Translations under genes and position numbers: made by a program
Shown here: positions 12,601-23,750 of the stretch, one piece after another
Position numbering within the stretch: position 1 is the stretch's first letter
How the letters are laid out: every line of letters begins with the position of its first letter
Assembly (NCBI GenBank): GCA_005656395.1
Contig: SRSI01000003.1
Location: 482,814 to 546,813, forward strand
Direction: 5' to 3'
Source: Strongyloides papillosus
Lineage: Eukaryota; Nematoda; Chromadorea; Rhabditida; Strongyloididae
DNA length: 64,000 bases
The notes under the pieces: model-generated
Databases searched by the model: none
What the model was told of the DNA's origin: nothing
The model's input: only the letters and a program-made list of their open reading frames with translations

Positions 12601-13557
12601 CATTTTTTTATCATTTAATTTACAATGATATACAACTTTATAATCATCATTAGCTTTATTATCATCTGAAGAATTAGAAAAATCAACATTGTTTACTTCA
12701 TTCTTTTTAAAATTGTTTTTTTTATAATCTTTCTTATTAAATTCAAATTTCTTTCTATCATTTTTCTGATTATCATTTCCAGTTTTATGTATCTCTTTAG
12801 GTTTTATATATATTTCACGTGCCATTTTTAGAAATTCTTTCTTCAAACTTTCAATATTATTATCACATTGCTTGTAATATTTATACATTTTACCATTAAC
12901 TGAAGTTTTTTTCAACAAAAATACTATTATTTCAAACAGCTCTCCATTACTTAAAACTACATTTGTTGTTTCCTCAAATTTTTCTACTTGACTTTCTATA
13001 CGTAATAAAAACATTTTACCAGTTTCTTTATCTTTTGGTGTAATTTGTCTAAGTCGTTGTTTTACTTCTAATGACGATAATCTCCCTTCTTCTGGATCAT
13101 ATTTTTCAATTAATGTATTCTTCAACTCATCCCAACATAAGGTATGTTTCTTTTTTATTGCAAAATATGCTAATTTTGCTGTACCCATTAAATGTTTTTC
13201 AATTTCAAATGCTCTTTCTTGATCATTTTCAATGATATCTTCATATTCTTCTAAGAATCTACGGATATCACCACTTTTGAATGTCTTTATTTTTCTTCCA
13301 TTTGTTATATTTAACGTTTTATTTATTGATAATAACGTATCATTGAATACTGACATACTTACATTATTGTTATCATTGCTATCAATTTTTGATTTTAATT
13401 TTGCATATTGTGTTGCTAATAACATCACTGATGGTAACAATTTTTTACCTGTGCCTGATTTGGTTATCTCAACTTCTTCCATTATTTCTTTGACATGACT
13501 AAGTAGTTTTCTTAAGTCAATACCTCCAGAAGAGTCGAGGATTGGTGGAACCTCCAT
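9684..13557 (-). pseudogene. Gag-Pol polyprotein of the Ty3/gypsy element, one frameshift in reverse transcriptase
   Basis: Gag starts at 13557 (MEVPPILDSSGG). No CCHC zinc knuckle is visible; a Lys/Asn-rich basic stretch occupies that place. Aspartic protease follows (ALLDTGANISLM), then reverse transcriptase (YIDDILIA active site), RNase H (LITDASRVG), integrase HHCC (HKNHES..CKICLQ) and core (AYIDIGH, MCDQQSC, NGPAERSIR). Pol ends with TGA at 9684-9686, eight bases from the 3' LTR. The frame breaks at a run of eight T on the plus strand (11991-11998). The reading changes frame exactly where RT's VPIKK meets PDGS, so one extra base there is the simplest explanation. The usual frameshift site lies between Gag and Pol, not inside RT, so a mutation or sequence error is more likely than programmed slippage. 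Confidence 0.85.
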
Positions 13558-13682
13558 GTTGTCACATAGTGACAGTAAATTGGAATAAACACTCATTAAG
13601 ATAGAATTCAATTTATTAATATAACGGTTGTTTTATATAATAAATAATATATATGAAATATGAATATATTCTATATTCAACA
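13557..13682 (-). repeat. 5' LTR of the Ty3/gypsy element
   Basis: 126-bp LTR carrying the presumed promoter of the minus-strand element. The Gag ATG (13557-13555) begins on the last LTR base and runs into the primer-binding site. Confidence 0.92.
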
Positions 13683-13687
13683 ATTTA

Positions 13688-15800
13688 AACAAGAAGTCTT
13701 ACAAACGCAAAATAATAAATTACACTAAAATGCTACCGAAAAGTTATTACAATAGTTAACTTATGCAAGAGAAAACTTGCTCAAGTTATATAGTTTTCAA
13801 TACAAACAATAACACACATAATATATCTTTTGTTGTTCTTTACTTCCTATATTAAAATTAATCAAAATATTACAATTTACAATTGCATGAGAAAACGATG
13901 ACACCACAAATTAAAAAAAAAGACATTATAATCTAAAATCTACTGGTGATATATAACCGTTAAATGTTATTTTCTCTTCAGAGTGGATAGAAAAAATAGT
14001 TGAAGAAAAAATAATAATGTAAATTGTTTTTTGATAAAACATTATAGATGCCAAAAAAATAAATAAAAATGTCATACTTTTATAATTGTCAGAAATATTT
14101 TGAAAAATAATTAATATTTGACTAGTCATAACTTTTTTCAAAATCAATTGTAATTAATGATTTTATGATTTTTCGACAGATATTTATTTACTTTATTAGA
14201 ATAATAACAGCTTATATTGAACATTGGCTGATTAAAAATTTATTGTTGAAAAATAACAAAATCTTGACAAATGTCATGGTTTTTTCTTTTTCAAATCTTA
14301 GTTTGAATTTTTATTTTCATGATATTACAGAAATAGCTAGAAGAAAAGACGCTTTCTCATAATCGATTACAATATTATTGTTCTTTTTATATCATAAAGT
14401 GACATTTACTTGAAGTCAATAAATGTATTAAAATTTTGATAATCTCTAACGCTGCTTAGAGTGCAGATTTCTTTATAGGATTTAAAGTAAATAATAGTAT
14501 GTATCTGTATCTTGGATACAAAATGACTATAATTCATATTGTGTTTGAAAAATTTTTATAGTTACTTCTGTGAATATCTGAAAAATCTTAAGTGGGACAC
14601 TTTGTATAATCCTTTAAGAAAATAATTTAATCATAATTTTATATAAATTGCTATATTTACTTTTTATTGTTACCACGGCTTTTTATTATTGAGGAGCATA
14701 AAAACATGCATTGAAATTAATTAGTAAGTTAAAATTGATATAGATAAGATCTCATTAAGATGTCTAGTAACTTAATTATATATTAAACACAAATAAAAGG
14801 CCGATAAAAATATAGACTAAATTGTTATTTGTTTGAGAATGAATTTCAATCAATAAAATGTCCAATTATTTGATTGATAATGACTTTTAATATTTATTAG
14901 TTCATATTGTATCACATTCTCATTTGATGATTCAATTGGTTCTAGATGTGATATCACAAAATTACCCTTATAAAGTGACATTAATGAAAAACAATAAATT
15001 GTTTAAAAATTATTTATACAAAAAAATTTATGACTTTTTAATGTTCACTTTTAAAAATAACTTTTTTATCTATTGAAGAAAAAATTGCGTTTTCAGATAT
15101 GTTTATTATCATAGAAATTATTGAGTAAAAAATTTACATTGATAAAAATGTCTAGCACAATTAATGATATATTAGTAAAAAATAGTAAGTATAAACTAAT
15201 AAACAAAATTTATATATTTTAATAAAAAAATATAAGTTTTATTTAGTTATTTATCACAAAAAAATTTATAGTATAATGTTATATACAAAAAGCTAAAAAA
15301 GCTTTCTTCTTAAAAGAAATATTTAATCAAACCTTATCAAAAAGCTTGAATTTGATGCAGCATCTTATAAATTGCATAGTTGGCAATTAGTTATATAATT
15401 TAAAAAGTCATTAAAAAAATAATGATAAATTAAAGGTTTATTTTTTCTAATTCTTATTCTGGATTAAAATGAATAATTTCTTACTTTTCAACGTGGATAG
15501 GAGTGTTTATATTTACATGTACTTGAACGTAAAATCATATTATCACAACTATAATGTAAATATTATATAATAATTTGAATGCAATTTTATTATATACGTG
15601 TGATAAATTTTATGGGTAAACCATTTAATAAATTTATAACACTATTTATTAAAAAGGAATCAAAAAGAATTTTTAGATATTTTAAATTATATTAAATATG
15701 TTATAATTTGTTTCTTAAAAAAGTCTACTTTTTTGTATTTTTTAAATATCTAATAGCTCGGTAATTATATTATGAATGTATACCTTAAAAAAATTCATTG
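13688..15800. other. intergenic, A+T-rich, no gene seen
   Basis: Spacer between the two full-length retrotransposons. Short reading frames (for example around 13926-14147 and 14165-14362) have the composition of noise. No repeat or RNA gene was recognised. Confidence 0.6.
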
Positions 15801-15805
15801 GTTTG

Positions 15806-15956
15806 TGTTAGATATTAGTAATACAATAAGTTTATTGATGATAAATACAAATAAGTAGATAGATGAAACAATTACCATATTACATTTATATATAATAACA
15901 TAATCATAATAACAATCATTTTATATGTTTGACAAAGACAAACCTAACACTTCACA
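15806..15956 (-). repeat. 3' LTR of the copia element
   Basis: Left-hand 151-bp LTR. The polyprotein stop codon (TGA, 15952-15954) lies inside its first bases. Confidence 0.93.
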
Positions 15957-18900
15957 TTTCCCCTTCTGTTTCCTTAACATCATCATAACCAAATAATCTA
16001 TGTAACTTATCAGTTGAAACTGATTTTGTGAGTCCATCTGCAAGTTGTTCACTAGTTTCGACATACTTAAAATTATTTCTCATTTCTTTAAGAAAACTTA
16101 GATTAATATTTGTATGACGCATTTTTGCATTTGATATTTCATTATTTTTCATAATATTTATTGCTGGTATGTTATCAACAAATAGTACAGGTGAAATGGA
16201 TAATTTGTTAAAGATTTGTTGAAATATCTTTTTAATCCACAGCATTTGTTTTACAGCCTCGACAGCAGCTTTAATTTCAGCTTCTGAGGATGACAATGAA
16301 ATTGTCGATTGCTTTTTCGTAGCCCAGTAAACTGGTGCACCATAAACCATGATTATTATACCAGTAGTACTATGTGCATCTTTTGAAGATGCATAACTTG
16401 CATCACAATATACTTCCAAAGGATGATGCTTCGATTTCTTAAAGTGTATAGATAAATCAGGGAATTTCATTAAATAACTTATAATATTCAATGCTATTGA
16501 TAAATGACACTTCCTTGGTTTTTCCAGAACGCGTTGAAGATAATTAACACTAAAAGTGATATCTGGCCGTGATAAATTAGAAATGTACGACAACTTTCCA
16601 ACTATCTTTCTAAAATCAGAATGTTGTTTTTCATTTAAATAGTCTGACTCTACCACTTCCCCCTTTGGAATTATAATATTCTTTTTAGGTACCAAGCATA
16701 AACTACTATATTCTTCAATTAACTTCTTTATACGCATTTCTTGATTGACAATTATTTCATTATTTTTAACAGCAAATTCAAGTCCGATGTATTCAGTATG
16801 TTCTATCATAGGACCATAGTCCTTTGCTTCAAATCGTGATAAAATACGTTGTTTTAATTTCTCAATCACCGTATCATTTTGGGAAATTATCATGATATCA
16901 TCAACATATAATAAAATAATTATTAGAGATGGATTATGTGTAAACAGGACGCATGAATCAAATTCTGATATGATAAAATTTGCATCTAATGTTAAAAAAT
17001 CTGTAAACGTTCTATACCAACAACGTGAACTTTGACGTAGTCCATATATTGGTCTTAAAAGTTTGCATATTGAATTTTTATGCTGAGGATGAACGAGTTC
17101 AATTCCTTTTGGAACAGTCATATAAACAATTTCATTGTCTTCAAAGTTTCCTTGAAGAAAAGCATTTGTACAATCCATAGTGTGAACTTTCATACCTGTT
17201 TGCATACAAATAGAGAGTATTGCTTTTAGGATAGAAGGATGTACAGTGGGTGAATATGTTTCGCTTTGAGTTGGTTGTTGGCATCCACGAGCTGTCAATC
17301 TTGATTTCAGACGACCATCATTTTTAACATTGTAAACCCATTTAGATGTGATGATATTTTGCTTTCCAATATCATTTTTCTTTACATATGTCCAAGTGTT
17401 GTTTTTTATTAGGCTTTCTAGTTCTTGTTTCATTGATTCCTTCCATTCAGGTAATTGCGAAGCCTCCAAATAACCACTAGGAGATGTAACAAAAAATGCT
17501 GATCCCTTTTTACGAGTTCTAGTAGCAATTGGTGATCCATTCACAAATTTAGGATTTCTGACGTAATCGCTTTGTGTTTTAGATATGCTATTATCGTCGG
17601 ATACACTAAATTCTTCAAATTTATGTGATAAATCCAAGATATCCTCCTTTAAGTCATCAGGTATTTCATTTATACTGCTATTTGTACTCGAATCTTCGGT
17701 AATGTTTTTATCATTTATCTCAGAAGTCATTATCTTACTGTCTTCACATACATTTTCACTCGTTATGCATTTTGAAGGATATGAGGACGGTATATTATCT
17801 AGGTCATCAATATCATTAATGTGTGCGGGAATCTTAGTTTCATGTAAAACTAACCTTTTATAAAACATTTTAGCATCTATATAATCATACTCTTCATAAA
17901 ATTTTACATTTGAAGTAATTTTAATACAATTTGTAGCAACATCCATAACTTTATATGAGTTTTTGGGTCCATATGCAAGAAAAACACCAATGTTACCCTT
18001 CATACCCATTTTTATGTCTTTATCCTTTTTGTATACAACCATACATCCAATACATCTTAGATGATCTATCGTAAATTTAAGACCAAGGAGTTTCATCGGC
18101 TCCATCATAGTTGCAGAGCTTCTTATTCTATTCTTAACATATGGAATTGAAGTACAAATTAAACTCCATGTGTTTTTAGGTAATCTGCGATTTATGATTA
18201 TGGTAGACACATTCTCCTTCACATAACGATTATACCTTTCCACACTTATCTGTTGTGGTGTACCTACGCATGACCACTCCTTCACAATTTCTTTTCTAGC
18301 AAAATAATTACTGGTTTCAACATTTTCAAATTCTGTACCATGGTCTGTTCGAACACGTTCAACAGACTTACCTACTAAACTCTCCCATAAAGATATAATT
18401 TGTTTGACAGCTTGTAAAGTGTTAGCTTTACTTTTCAATGGGATTATTTGGGTGGCTTTTGAGTATTCATCAAGAGCTATACAATAGTATTCTTCTCCAT
18501 CAAGACCTCTTGGTGAAATTTTCCCTGCTAGGTCAAAATAAACAAGTTCTAGTGGTCTTGTAACAGCAGAATTATTTAGGGGATGAGGAGAACGAGGAAT
18601 CTTAGCTAAAGAACATGCTACACACTTTTTAGACATACGAAGACCAGTATGATGTGCTAATTCTTTATCAGCTATATGCATAAGTCTTTCATGCCAAATC
18701 TCAGGAGAAACTTTATAAGCACTAAAAGCTTTATTTTCCAAAACATCAGTTACAATAATAATATTCTTATTTACTTGTTTTGTTCTTATAATTAAATTAT
18801 TCTGACGAAAGCATATGTCTTCATTTTCTATAAACATTTTTGTAATCTCCTTAAGTTTGACCATACTAATAAGGTTGGCAGCAAGGTCAGGGTGATAATA

Positions 18901-19953
18901 CACGCTTCCTATAGAAATACCAGATATAGTTACTTGACCACTCCATTTACATTCTATATATTGACCATTCGCTACCATAATAGAAACGGGTTTTATAGGC
19001 ATCAAGTTTGACAACAGCTTAGGGTTTCTGCACAAGTGAACTGTTGCGCCTGAATCTAAAAACCACGCAGTATCAACATTATTTTCTTTAAAATTTACCC
19101 CTTTTGCACTAAGTGCCCATTCAACTTCATTATCTGAAGAAAGATCATCAGTTGGTAAACATGTCATCAAGGCTTCTTCTTGTATCAGATTTTCATCATC
19201 GTTTACATAGTTGACTTGGTTACCATGACTTTTATACTTATTATAAGTGGTAGGAGGTTTCTTGTATTCTTTCTTTGATGGACATTGCTTATATGTATGT
19301 CCTTTTCCTCCACAATTACGACATATTATCGAACTGTATTTATTTGAATAAAAAACGGATTGCTCAACTTCGACTTTATTACTAGGTAGCTCATCCAGTG
19401 CTTTCAGTCTCTGACTTATGGTGTTATAAGAATCCTTCTCATTTATAGATGATATAAAACTCTCGTATTTATCAGAAAGTGCTCCCAAAAGTATGATTAT
19501 TTTATCTTTCTCTGATATCACGACATCCATTCCTTTTAAAGATCGACAAAGAGTGTTCAGGCGTGATATAAGATCTACCATAGATTCTTCAGGCTCTTTT
19601 GAAAGTTGATAAAGAGATTTTTGCAGTTTTATACGAGCTATTAGAGATGTGGATGAGTATTTTGCTGTAACTTCTTCAATCAATTCATCAGGTGATGAAA
19701 AATCTAATAGTTCATTTCGTAAATCCGTGTCAATATACAAGTTAAGTAGTCGCAGCATTACATCTTTGTTATGCGATGACAACTTTCCCATTTCATCAAA
19801 ATTGACATTTACCATGCGGCAAAGAGTTTCCATATCATTTTTCCATTGTCGAAAATTATTTGGACCAGATAATTTTACAAAAGGTAGTCCTTTCACTGTA
19901 GTAAAAGCTTGCGCCAAGTCCAAATTGGAAACTTCAGTCTTTTCTGGGCCCAT
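15952..19953 (-). CDS. copia Gag-Pol polyprotein, 1333 aa, intact
   Basis: Domains in copia order: Gag with a CCHC knuckle (CRNCGGKGHTYKQC, about residue 211); protease (AWFLDSGATVHLC, about 296); integrase HHCC region (WHERLMHIADKE..CVACSLAK); integrase core (VYFDLAG, RTDHGTEFEN, QISVERYNR); reverse transcriptase (ILLYVDDIMIIS); RNase H (VYCDASYASSKD, SSSEAEIKAA). Integrase before RT distinguishes Ty1/copia from Ty3/gypsy. All catalytic signatures are present and no frame break occurs. The ORF starts inside the primer-binding site and ends inside the 3' LTR, so the coding unit spans the whole interior. Confidence 0.95.
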   Translation of the reverse strand: MGPEKTEVSNLDLAQAFTTVKGLPFVKLSGPNNFRQWKNDMETLCRMVNVNFDEMGKLSSHNKDVMLRLLNLYIDTDLRNELLDFSSPDELIEEVTAKYSSTSLIARIKLQKSLYQLSKEPEESMVDLISRLNTLCRSLKGMDVVISEKDKIIILLGALSDKYESFISSINEKDSYNTISQRLKALDELPSNKVEVEQSVFYSNKYSSIICRNCGGKGHTYKQCPSKKEYKKPPTTYNKYKSHGNQVNYVNDDENLIQEEALMTCLPTDDLSSDNEVEWALSAKGVNFKENNVDTAWFLDSGATVHLCRNPKLLSNLMPIKPVSIMVANGQYIECKWSGQVTISGISIGSVYYHPDLAANLISMVKLKEITKMFIENEDICFRQNNLIIRTKQVNKNIIIVTDVLENKAFSAYKVSPEIWHERLMHIADKELAHHTGLRMSKKCVACSLAKIPRSPHPLNNSAVTRPLELVYFDLAGKISPRGLDGEEYYCIALDEYSKATQIIPLKSKANTLQAVKQIISLWESLVGKSVERVRTDHGTEFENVETSNYFARKEIVKEWSCVGTPQQISVERYNRYVKENVSTIIINRRLPKNTWSLICTSIPYVKNRIRSSATMMEPMKLLGLKFTIDHLRCIGCMVVYKKDKDIKMGMKGNIGVFLAYGPKNSYKVMDVATNCIKITSNVKFYEEYDYIDAKMFYKRLVLHETKIPAHINDIDDLDNIPSSYPSKCITSENVCEDSKIMTSEINDKNITEDSSTNSSINEIPDDLKEDILDLSHKFEEFSVSDDNSISKTQSDYVRNPKFVNGSPIATRTRKKGSAFFVTSPSGYLEASQLPEWKESMKQELESLIKNNTWTYVKKNDIGKQNIITSKWVYNVKNDGRLKSRLTARGCQQPTQSETYSPTVHPSILKAILSICMQTGMKVHTMDCTNAFLQGNFEDNEIVYMTVPKGIELVHPQHKNSICKLLRPIYGLRQSSRCWYRTFTDFLTLDANFIISEFDSCVLFTHNPSLIIILLYVDDIMIISQNDTVIEKLKQRILSRFEAKDYGPMIEHTEYIGLEFAVKNNEIIVNQEMRIKKLIEEYSSLCLVPKKNIIIPKGEVVESDYLNEKQHSDFRKIVGKLSYISNLSRPDITFSVNYLQRVLEKPRKCHLSIALNIISYLMKFPDLSIHFKKSKHHPLEVYCDASYASSKDAHSTTGIIIMVYGAPVYWATKKQSTISLSSSEAEIKAAVEAVKQMLWIKKIFQQIFNKLSISPVLFVDNIPAINIMKNNEISNAKMRHTNINLSFLKEMRNNFKYVETSEQLADGLTKSVSTDKLHRLFGYDDVKETEGEM

Positions 19954-19957
19954 AACC
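19944..19957 (-). other. primer-binding site matching the anticodon arm of initiator tRNA-Met
   Basis: The plus strand reads CTGGGCCCATAACC, the sequence of the anticodon stem-loop of eukaryotic initiator tRNA-Met (CAT anticodon in the loop), not a tRNA 3' end. Drosophila copia is known to prime from the 5' half of this tRNA. The element's ATG (19953-19951) pairs with the CAT anticodon within the site. The match rests on recalled eukaryotic tRNAi-Met sequence. Confidence 0.75.
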
Positions 19958-20108
19958 TGTTAGATATTAGTAATACAATAAGTTTATTGATGATAAATAC
20001 AAATAAGTAGATAGATGAAACAATTACCATATTACATTTATATATAATAACATAATCATAATAACAATCATTTTATATGTTTGACAAAGACAAACCTAAC
20101 ACTTCACA
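19958..20108 (-). repeat. 5' LTR of the copia element
   Basis: Right-hand 151-bp LTR, followed on the minus strand by the primer-binding site at 19944-19957. Confidence 0.93.
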
Positions 20109-20457
20109 GTTTGTTATTATTCTTTACACTAAGAAAAGTATCTAATAAAAAAGTAGATCTCTGTAGATAAAATTACTAATTTTTATTGAATTTTCCTATA
20201 TCTTTTAAAACTTTAAAAAATTCACTAGTAAAAGTTGTATTCCATGTATGCTGTACATATAATACAAACGATTTTACCTATACTTTACACCCCAGGCTAT
20301 AAAAAGAGGCTATATATACTCGAAGTTTCCAGTATTGCGTATTTTATAAAACATTCATGCTTTGAATTTTCTATTATCTATTTTCTAATTGTATGTCATT
20401 TTAGGAGTCTAAAAGCCAGCTTTTATTTCATATAATAAAAATTTATCTTTAACATGC

Positions 20458-21655
20458 AGCGACGGGTAGAACTTACCCGGCACCCGACCCGGCAAAAAAA
20501 AAAAAAATAAAATTTTATACCCGACCCGGCAGGAGTAAAAATTTTTGCCGGGTAGACTTTTTTTATTCTGAAACGAATTACAGGGGTAAATTGTTTGGAA
20601 AATTAAATCATTTATATCATAATATTTTTCGCCCTGGATTTTAGTAACCACTAAACTAAATAAGTAAGTTAATACTTTCTAAATAACTAAGTATCATTAA
20701 TTTTTTACTTTAGATATGCCAAAAGAAGTGAAACGGAAAAGAACACACACTGAGAGTAATGATGGTGAAAGTAATGATGATAGAGAAAATCAAATCTGTG
20801 AAGTCATTAATTCAAACAGCAACAGTATGTATGCTGTATTTTTTAAAAAATAAATTGTTGGTTGTGCTTTAAAAGTTACCTGTAAAATTTTTGGTATGTT
20901 AATGGTCAAACTAATATCATTTATATTTTTAGACTCTTCTAATCCTACTGAATTTACTACAAACAATCCACGTAAATATGGAACTTCAAATTTTGACAAA
21001 CATTTAAGAAATGTCCATAAATTGTCTATAGTTCAGTCAAAAGAGTCAGTACCAAACAAGATAACCACATTTTTTAAAGTAAAGAAGGAGGAAAAAAAAG
21101 ATTTTGATAAGAAAAGTATAGCTCTGAATTTCATTAAAATGAACACATGTTACAGGTAAGTATATTATTTAAGATAATTTCTAATAAATTTTTAATATCT
21201 TTAGAATTTTTTCTAATAAATGGTTTAAATTTTTTAATAATTCACAACCATCTGCCTCTACTGTTCAACTATACGTTAAGGATTTAGCTAATGAAGCATT
21301 TGCTAAACTTCAAGATGGGCTTGAAGACTATAAATTCGTTTTATCATTTGATGGTTATAAATTTCAACAAAGAAAGATGCTGCCAGTGGTGATTTTTAAA
21401 TCAAATGGTTTTGATGTAGAGAAGTGGGAGACCGTTGTATTTCCAGTATCTTCAAAATCTACTGATATTGCTGCTGCTATTTCTAATGAGATTAACAAAG
21501 TCCCTTTTTTAAGTAAACTTTATAATAAATTAATTGTTGTAAAAGTATATGTAGTTAAGTTTAATTAGAAATAAATATTTCGGCGAAAATATTTTTTCTT
21601 ACCCGGCACCCGACCGGGCAATACATGGAAAAGTTCAATACCCGACCCGGCACTA
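20458..21655 (+). mobile_element. truncated hAT-like DNA transposon bounded by GC-rich repeats
   Basis: Two GC-rich segments, 20458-20555 and 21599-21652, share the order ACCCGGCACCCGACC .. CCCGACCCGGC in the same orientation, and the left one also holds an inverted GCCGGGTA. They stand out sharply from the A+T background and bracket a three-exon transposase-like gene. Clustered short subterminal motifs like these are typical of hAT elements. Clear terminal inverted repeats and an 8-bp target duplication could not be identified, so the exact ends are uncertain. Confidence 0.55.
20716..21568 (+). CDS. hAT-transposase N-terminal-like protein, truncated (exons 20716-20824, 20933-21155, 21205-21568)
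   Basis: Three exons splice in frame through GT-AG introns of 108 and 49 bp to give 231 residues. After a charged N-terminus comes a BED-finger-like tail (GTSNFDKHLRNVHK). Next is KITTFFKVKK, then a transposase-like core reading FVLSFDGYKFQQRKMLPVV and KWETVVFPVSSKSTDI. These echo the hAT pattern in which the first catalytic Asp lies in a T/SxDG context. The protein ends at YNKLIVVKVY, just before the position of the second catalytic Asp, so the C-terminal catalytic half is missing. It could be a dead remnant or a shortened DNA-binding derivative. The splice sites are intact. Confidence 0.5.
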
Positions 21656-21659
21656 AAAT

Positions 21660-23745
21660 TTTCTATTTTGATGCATGTTATTTATCTTAAAGAACAAGGC
21701 TCTAAATGTCAAGATTTTAAAAAAAAATTTTAAATAACCTAGAAGTATTCCTAAAATTACTATTTTTAGTTATAATAAAAACTAAATTTATGTTAAAGTG
21801 TGATAATTGTCATTATAAATTGTATTTATGTCATAATCAATAATAAAATTGATCTTATTTTAAGGAAACATTTATTAACAAAAACGTTATTATACAAAAA
21901 ACCTAAGCAATAATATTTTAAGTAAAAAAAGCTTAAAAATAAATTTAAAAATTTATAAGTAATTTAAATAGTATAGTGTTTTATAAACACACTTTACTTT
22001 TATAACTACTTACCAATGTATATATAAAGTGAAAGATCCAACATCAGTAATTTTGTAAATTAATATTTCAGAGTTGAAATTTATTATATAGATAAAATCC
22101 TATGGGTACTATTAGAATTTAAAGAATATTAATTAAATTGCTTTAAAAATCATAAATTTGTTTTCAAAGTATCAATAATAACATTTTTTTGTTTTTTTTA
22201 CCTGAGTTGCATTTAATGAATGATCATTTATGACTATGCTTATTTTAAAAACACAATTAAATCAACATACACAAATTTTACATTTATTTAAACTTTATAT
22301 ATTCAATATGCGCGTCAGTTATTAAAAAGATAAAATAATAATAATATAGATTTTATCAAATGGTTAAATCTCACAAAACATAATTATAGAAATCATCTGA
22401 GAAGAAAAACTTATATGTTATATTGAAAATTATAATATTAATAATTTGATTTTAAAATTTTTTTATATTTTATAAGCAACTTATATAAATTAAATTTTTT
22501 CTATTATATTGATTTATTTTTTAAATTCTAGATTTTGCATACCTTCAAAAGTTATATTTATATTGTCTGAAGTTTAGGATTTTGAGAAATTATTTATTAT
22601 CTAATGTATTGTTTCAATTCTTACATTTTAACAATAGAAATTATTGTTTAAGATTCACTGAAGGGAAGTTATGTATTTAAGGCATAGCTTACAATGTAGG
22701 CTTATATATTGTGACACATAGTTTTGTTATACTAAAAAGTTAAAATGGATTTCAGATGGCTTTTTTGTACAACAACATTAACATCAGCTGCGAATGCAAA
22801 ATACCACATGTTTTTTATTTTTCAAAAATTTATGGATGTCCACATTTTTAGTCTTTATAAATGTGTTAAAAATTTAAAATCTCATTAGGCAAAAATTTTA
22901 AATAAATTTTTTCAGTACGCAATTAAATTGTTTCGCAACTTGTTTAAAAATTGAATGCTTTTTAGAAAACTCTGAAATTTTGTGAGCGATATTATTGAAA
23001 ATAGTGTATCATTAAGTTATATAACAACCATTTATTGCAATAATAATTCATTTTTAAATTATTTAATAGTAATAGATCATTTACTACAAAAAAGGAAGAA
23101 AATAAATTAAGACTTTAATATTATTGCTTTGTTTATTATAAAAGTAATGTAATATCAATCAGATAAATATTATAATGGACATTTCAAACTACATCATTAC
23201 ATATAAATAAATCTTTTTTACAACTAACATCTATGTTTTTTCTTTAACAATTAAATATAAAATTATTTTTACAATAATAATTTCAATTCATTAATGTTTT
23301 AACATAAATAAGAGTAAAACATTTTAAAATATTTAAGATGATACTGTTTCTTAATAAATGAAAGTTTTAATGAAGTAGTCAAGATTTGTTTTTCTTTCGT
23401 CAAAAACTAATATATAAATAAAAGTATACAAGTAGAACAAAAATTTACAGAATTAGTTTGCTTTTACTTTGAATTATATTGTTAACTAATAACAAGTTAT
23501 TTATATGTCCATAACCAAGAAAATTTATGAAAGTCAACGCATTAAAAAAATTGTAGTTCCTTGTATATAATTTTAAAGATTAAAAATATGCAAAATTAAC
23601 ATTGTAGAATGATTAATAATAAAAAATTAAAATATGTATAGGCAAGGTAAAATATTTGATACTAGTCTCTACTTTTAAATTTCATACTACAAAAACTATG
23701 ATTTTTTTTGTATATTTTGTTTAGTTGATTATTTTGTATCTAGTC
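21660..23745. other. intergenic, A+T-rich, no gene seen
   Basis: No coding region, RNA gene or clear repeat was recognised in this stretch. Confidence 0.6.
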
Positions 23746-23750
23746 GTAGC

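Larger units (their letters stand above)
9550..13682 (-). mobile_element. complete Ty3/gypsy-type LTR retrotransposon
   Basis: Two 126-bp direct repeats (9550-9675 and 13557-13682) differ at one visible position. On the coding strand they begin TGTTGAATATAG and end GTGACAACA. A 5-bp target duplication ATTTA flanks the element (9545-9549, 13683-13687). Directly after the 5' LTR comes a TGGAGGTTCC primer-binding site; a purine tract (GAAAGGGGGA) precedes the 3' LTR. The near-identity of LTRs and the intact target duplication indicate recent insertion. Confidence 0.95.
15806..20108 (-). mobile_element. complete, young Ty1/copia LTR retrotransposon
   Basis: The 151-bp LTRs at 15806-15956 and 19958-20108 appear identical (coding strand TGTGAAG..CTAACA). 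A 5-bp target duplication GTTTG flanks the element (15801-15805, 20109-20113). A purine tract AGAAGGGGAAA abuts the 3' LTR. A single uninterrupted 1333-codon ORF lies between. Intact ORF plus identical LTRs make this a candidate for current activity. Confidence 0.96.

Noticed and set aside
20235..20435. 66-codon frame between the copia and hAT-like elements
   Set aside because: Hydrophobic, A+T-driven composition with no homology or regulatory context.
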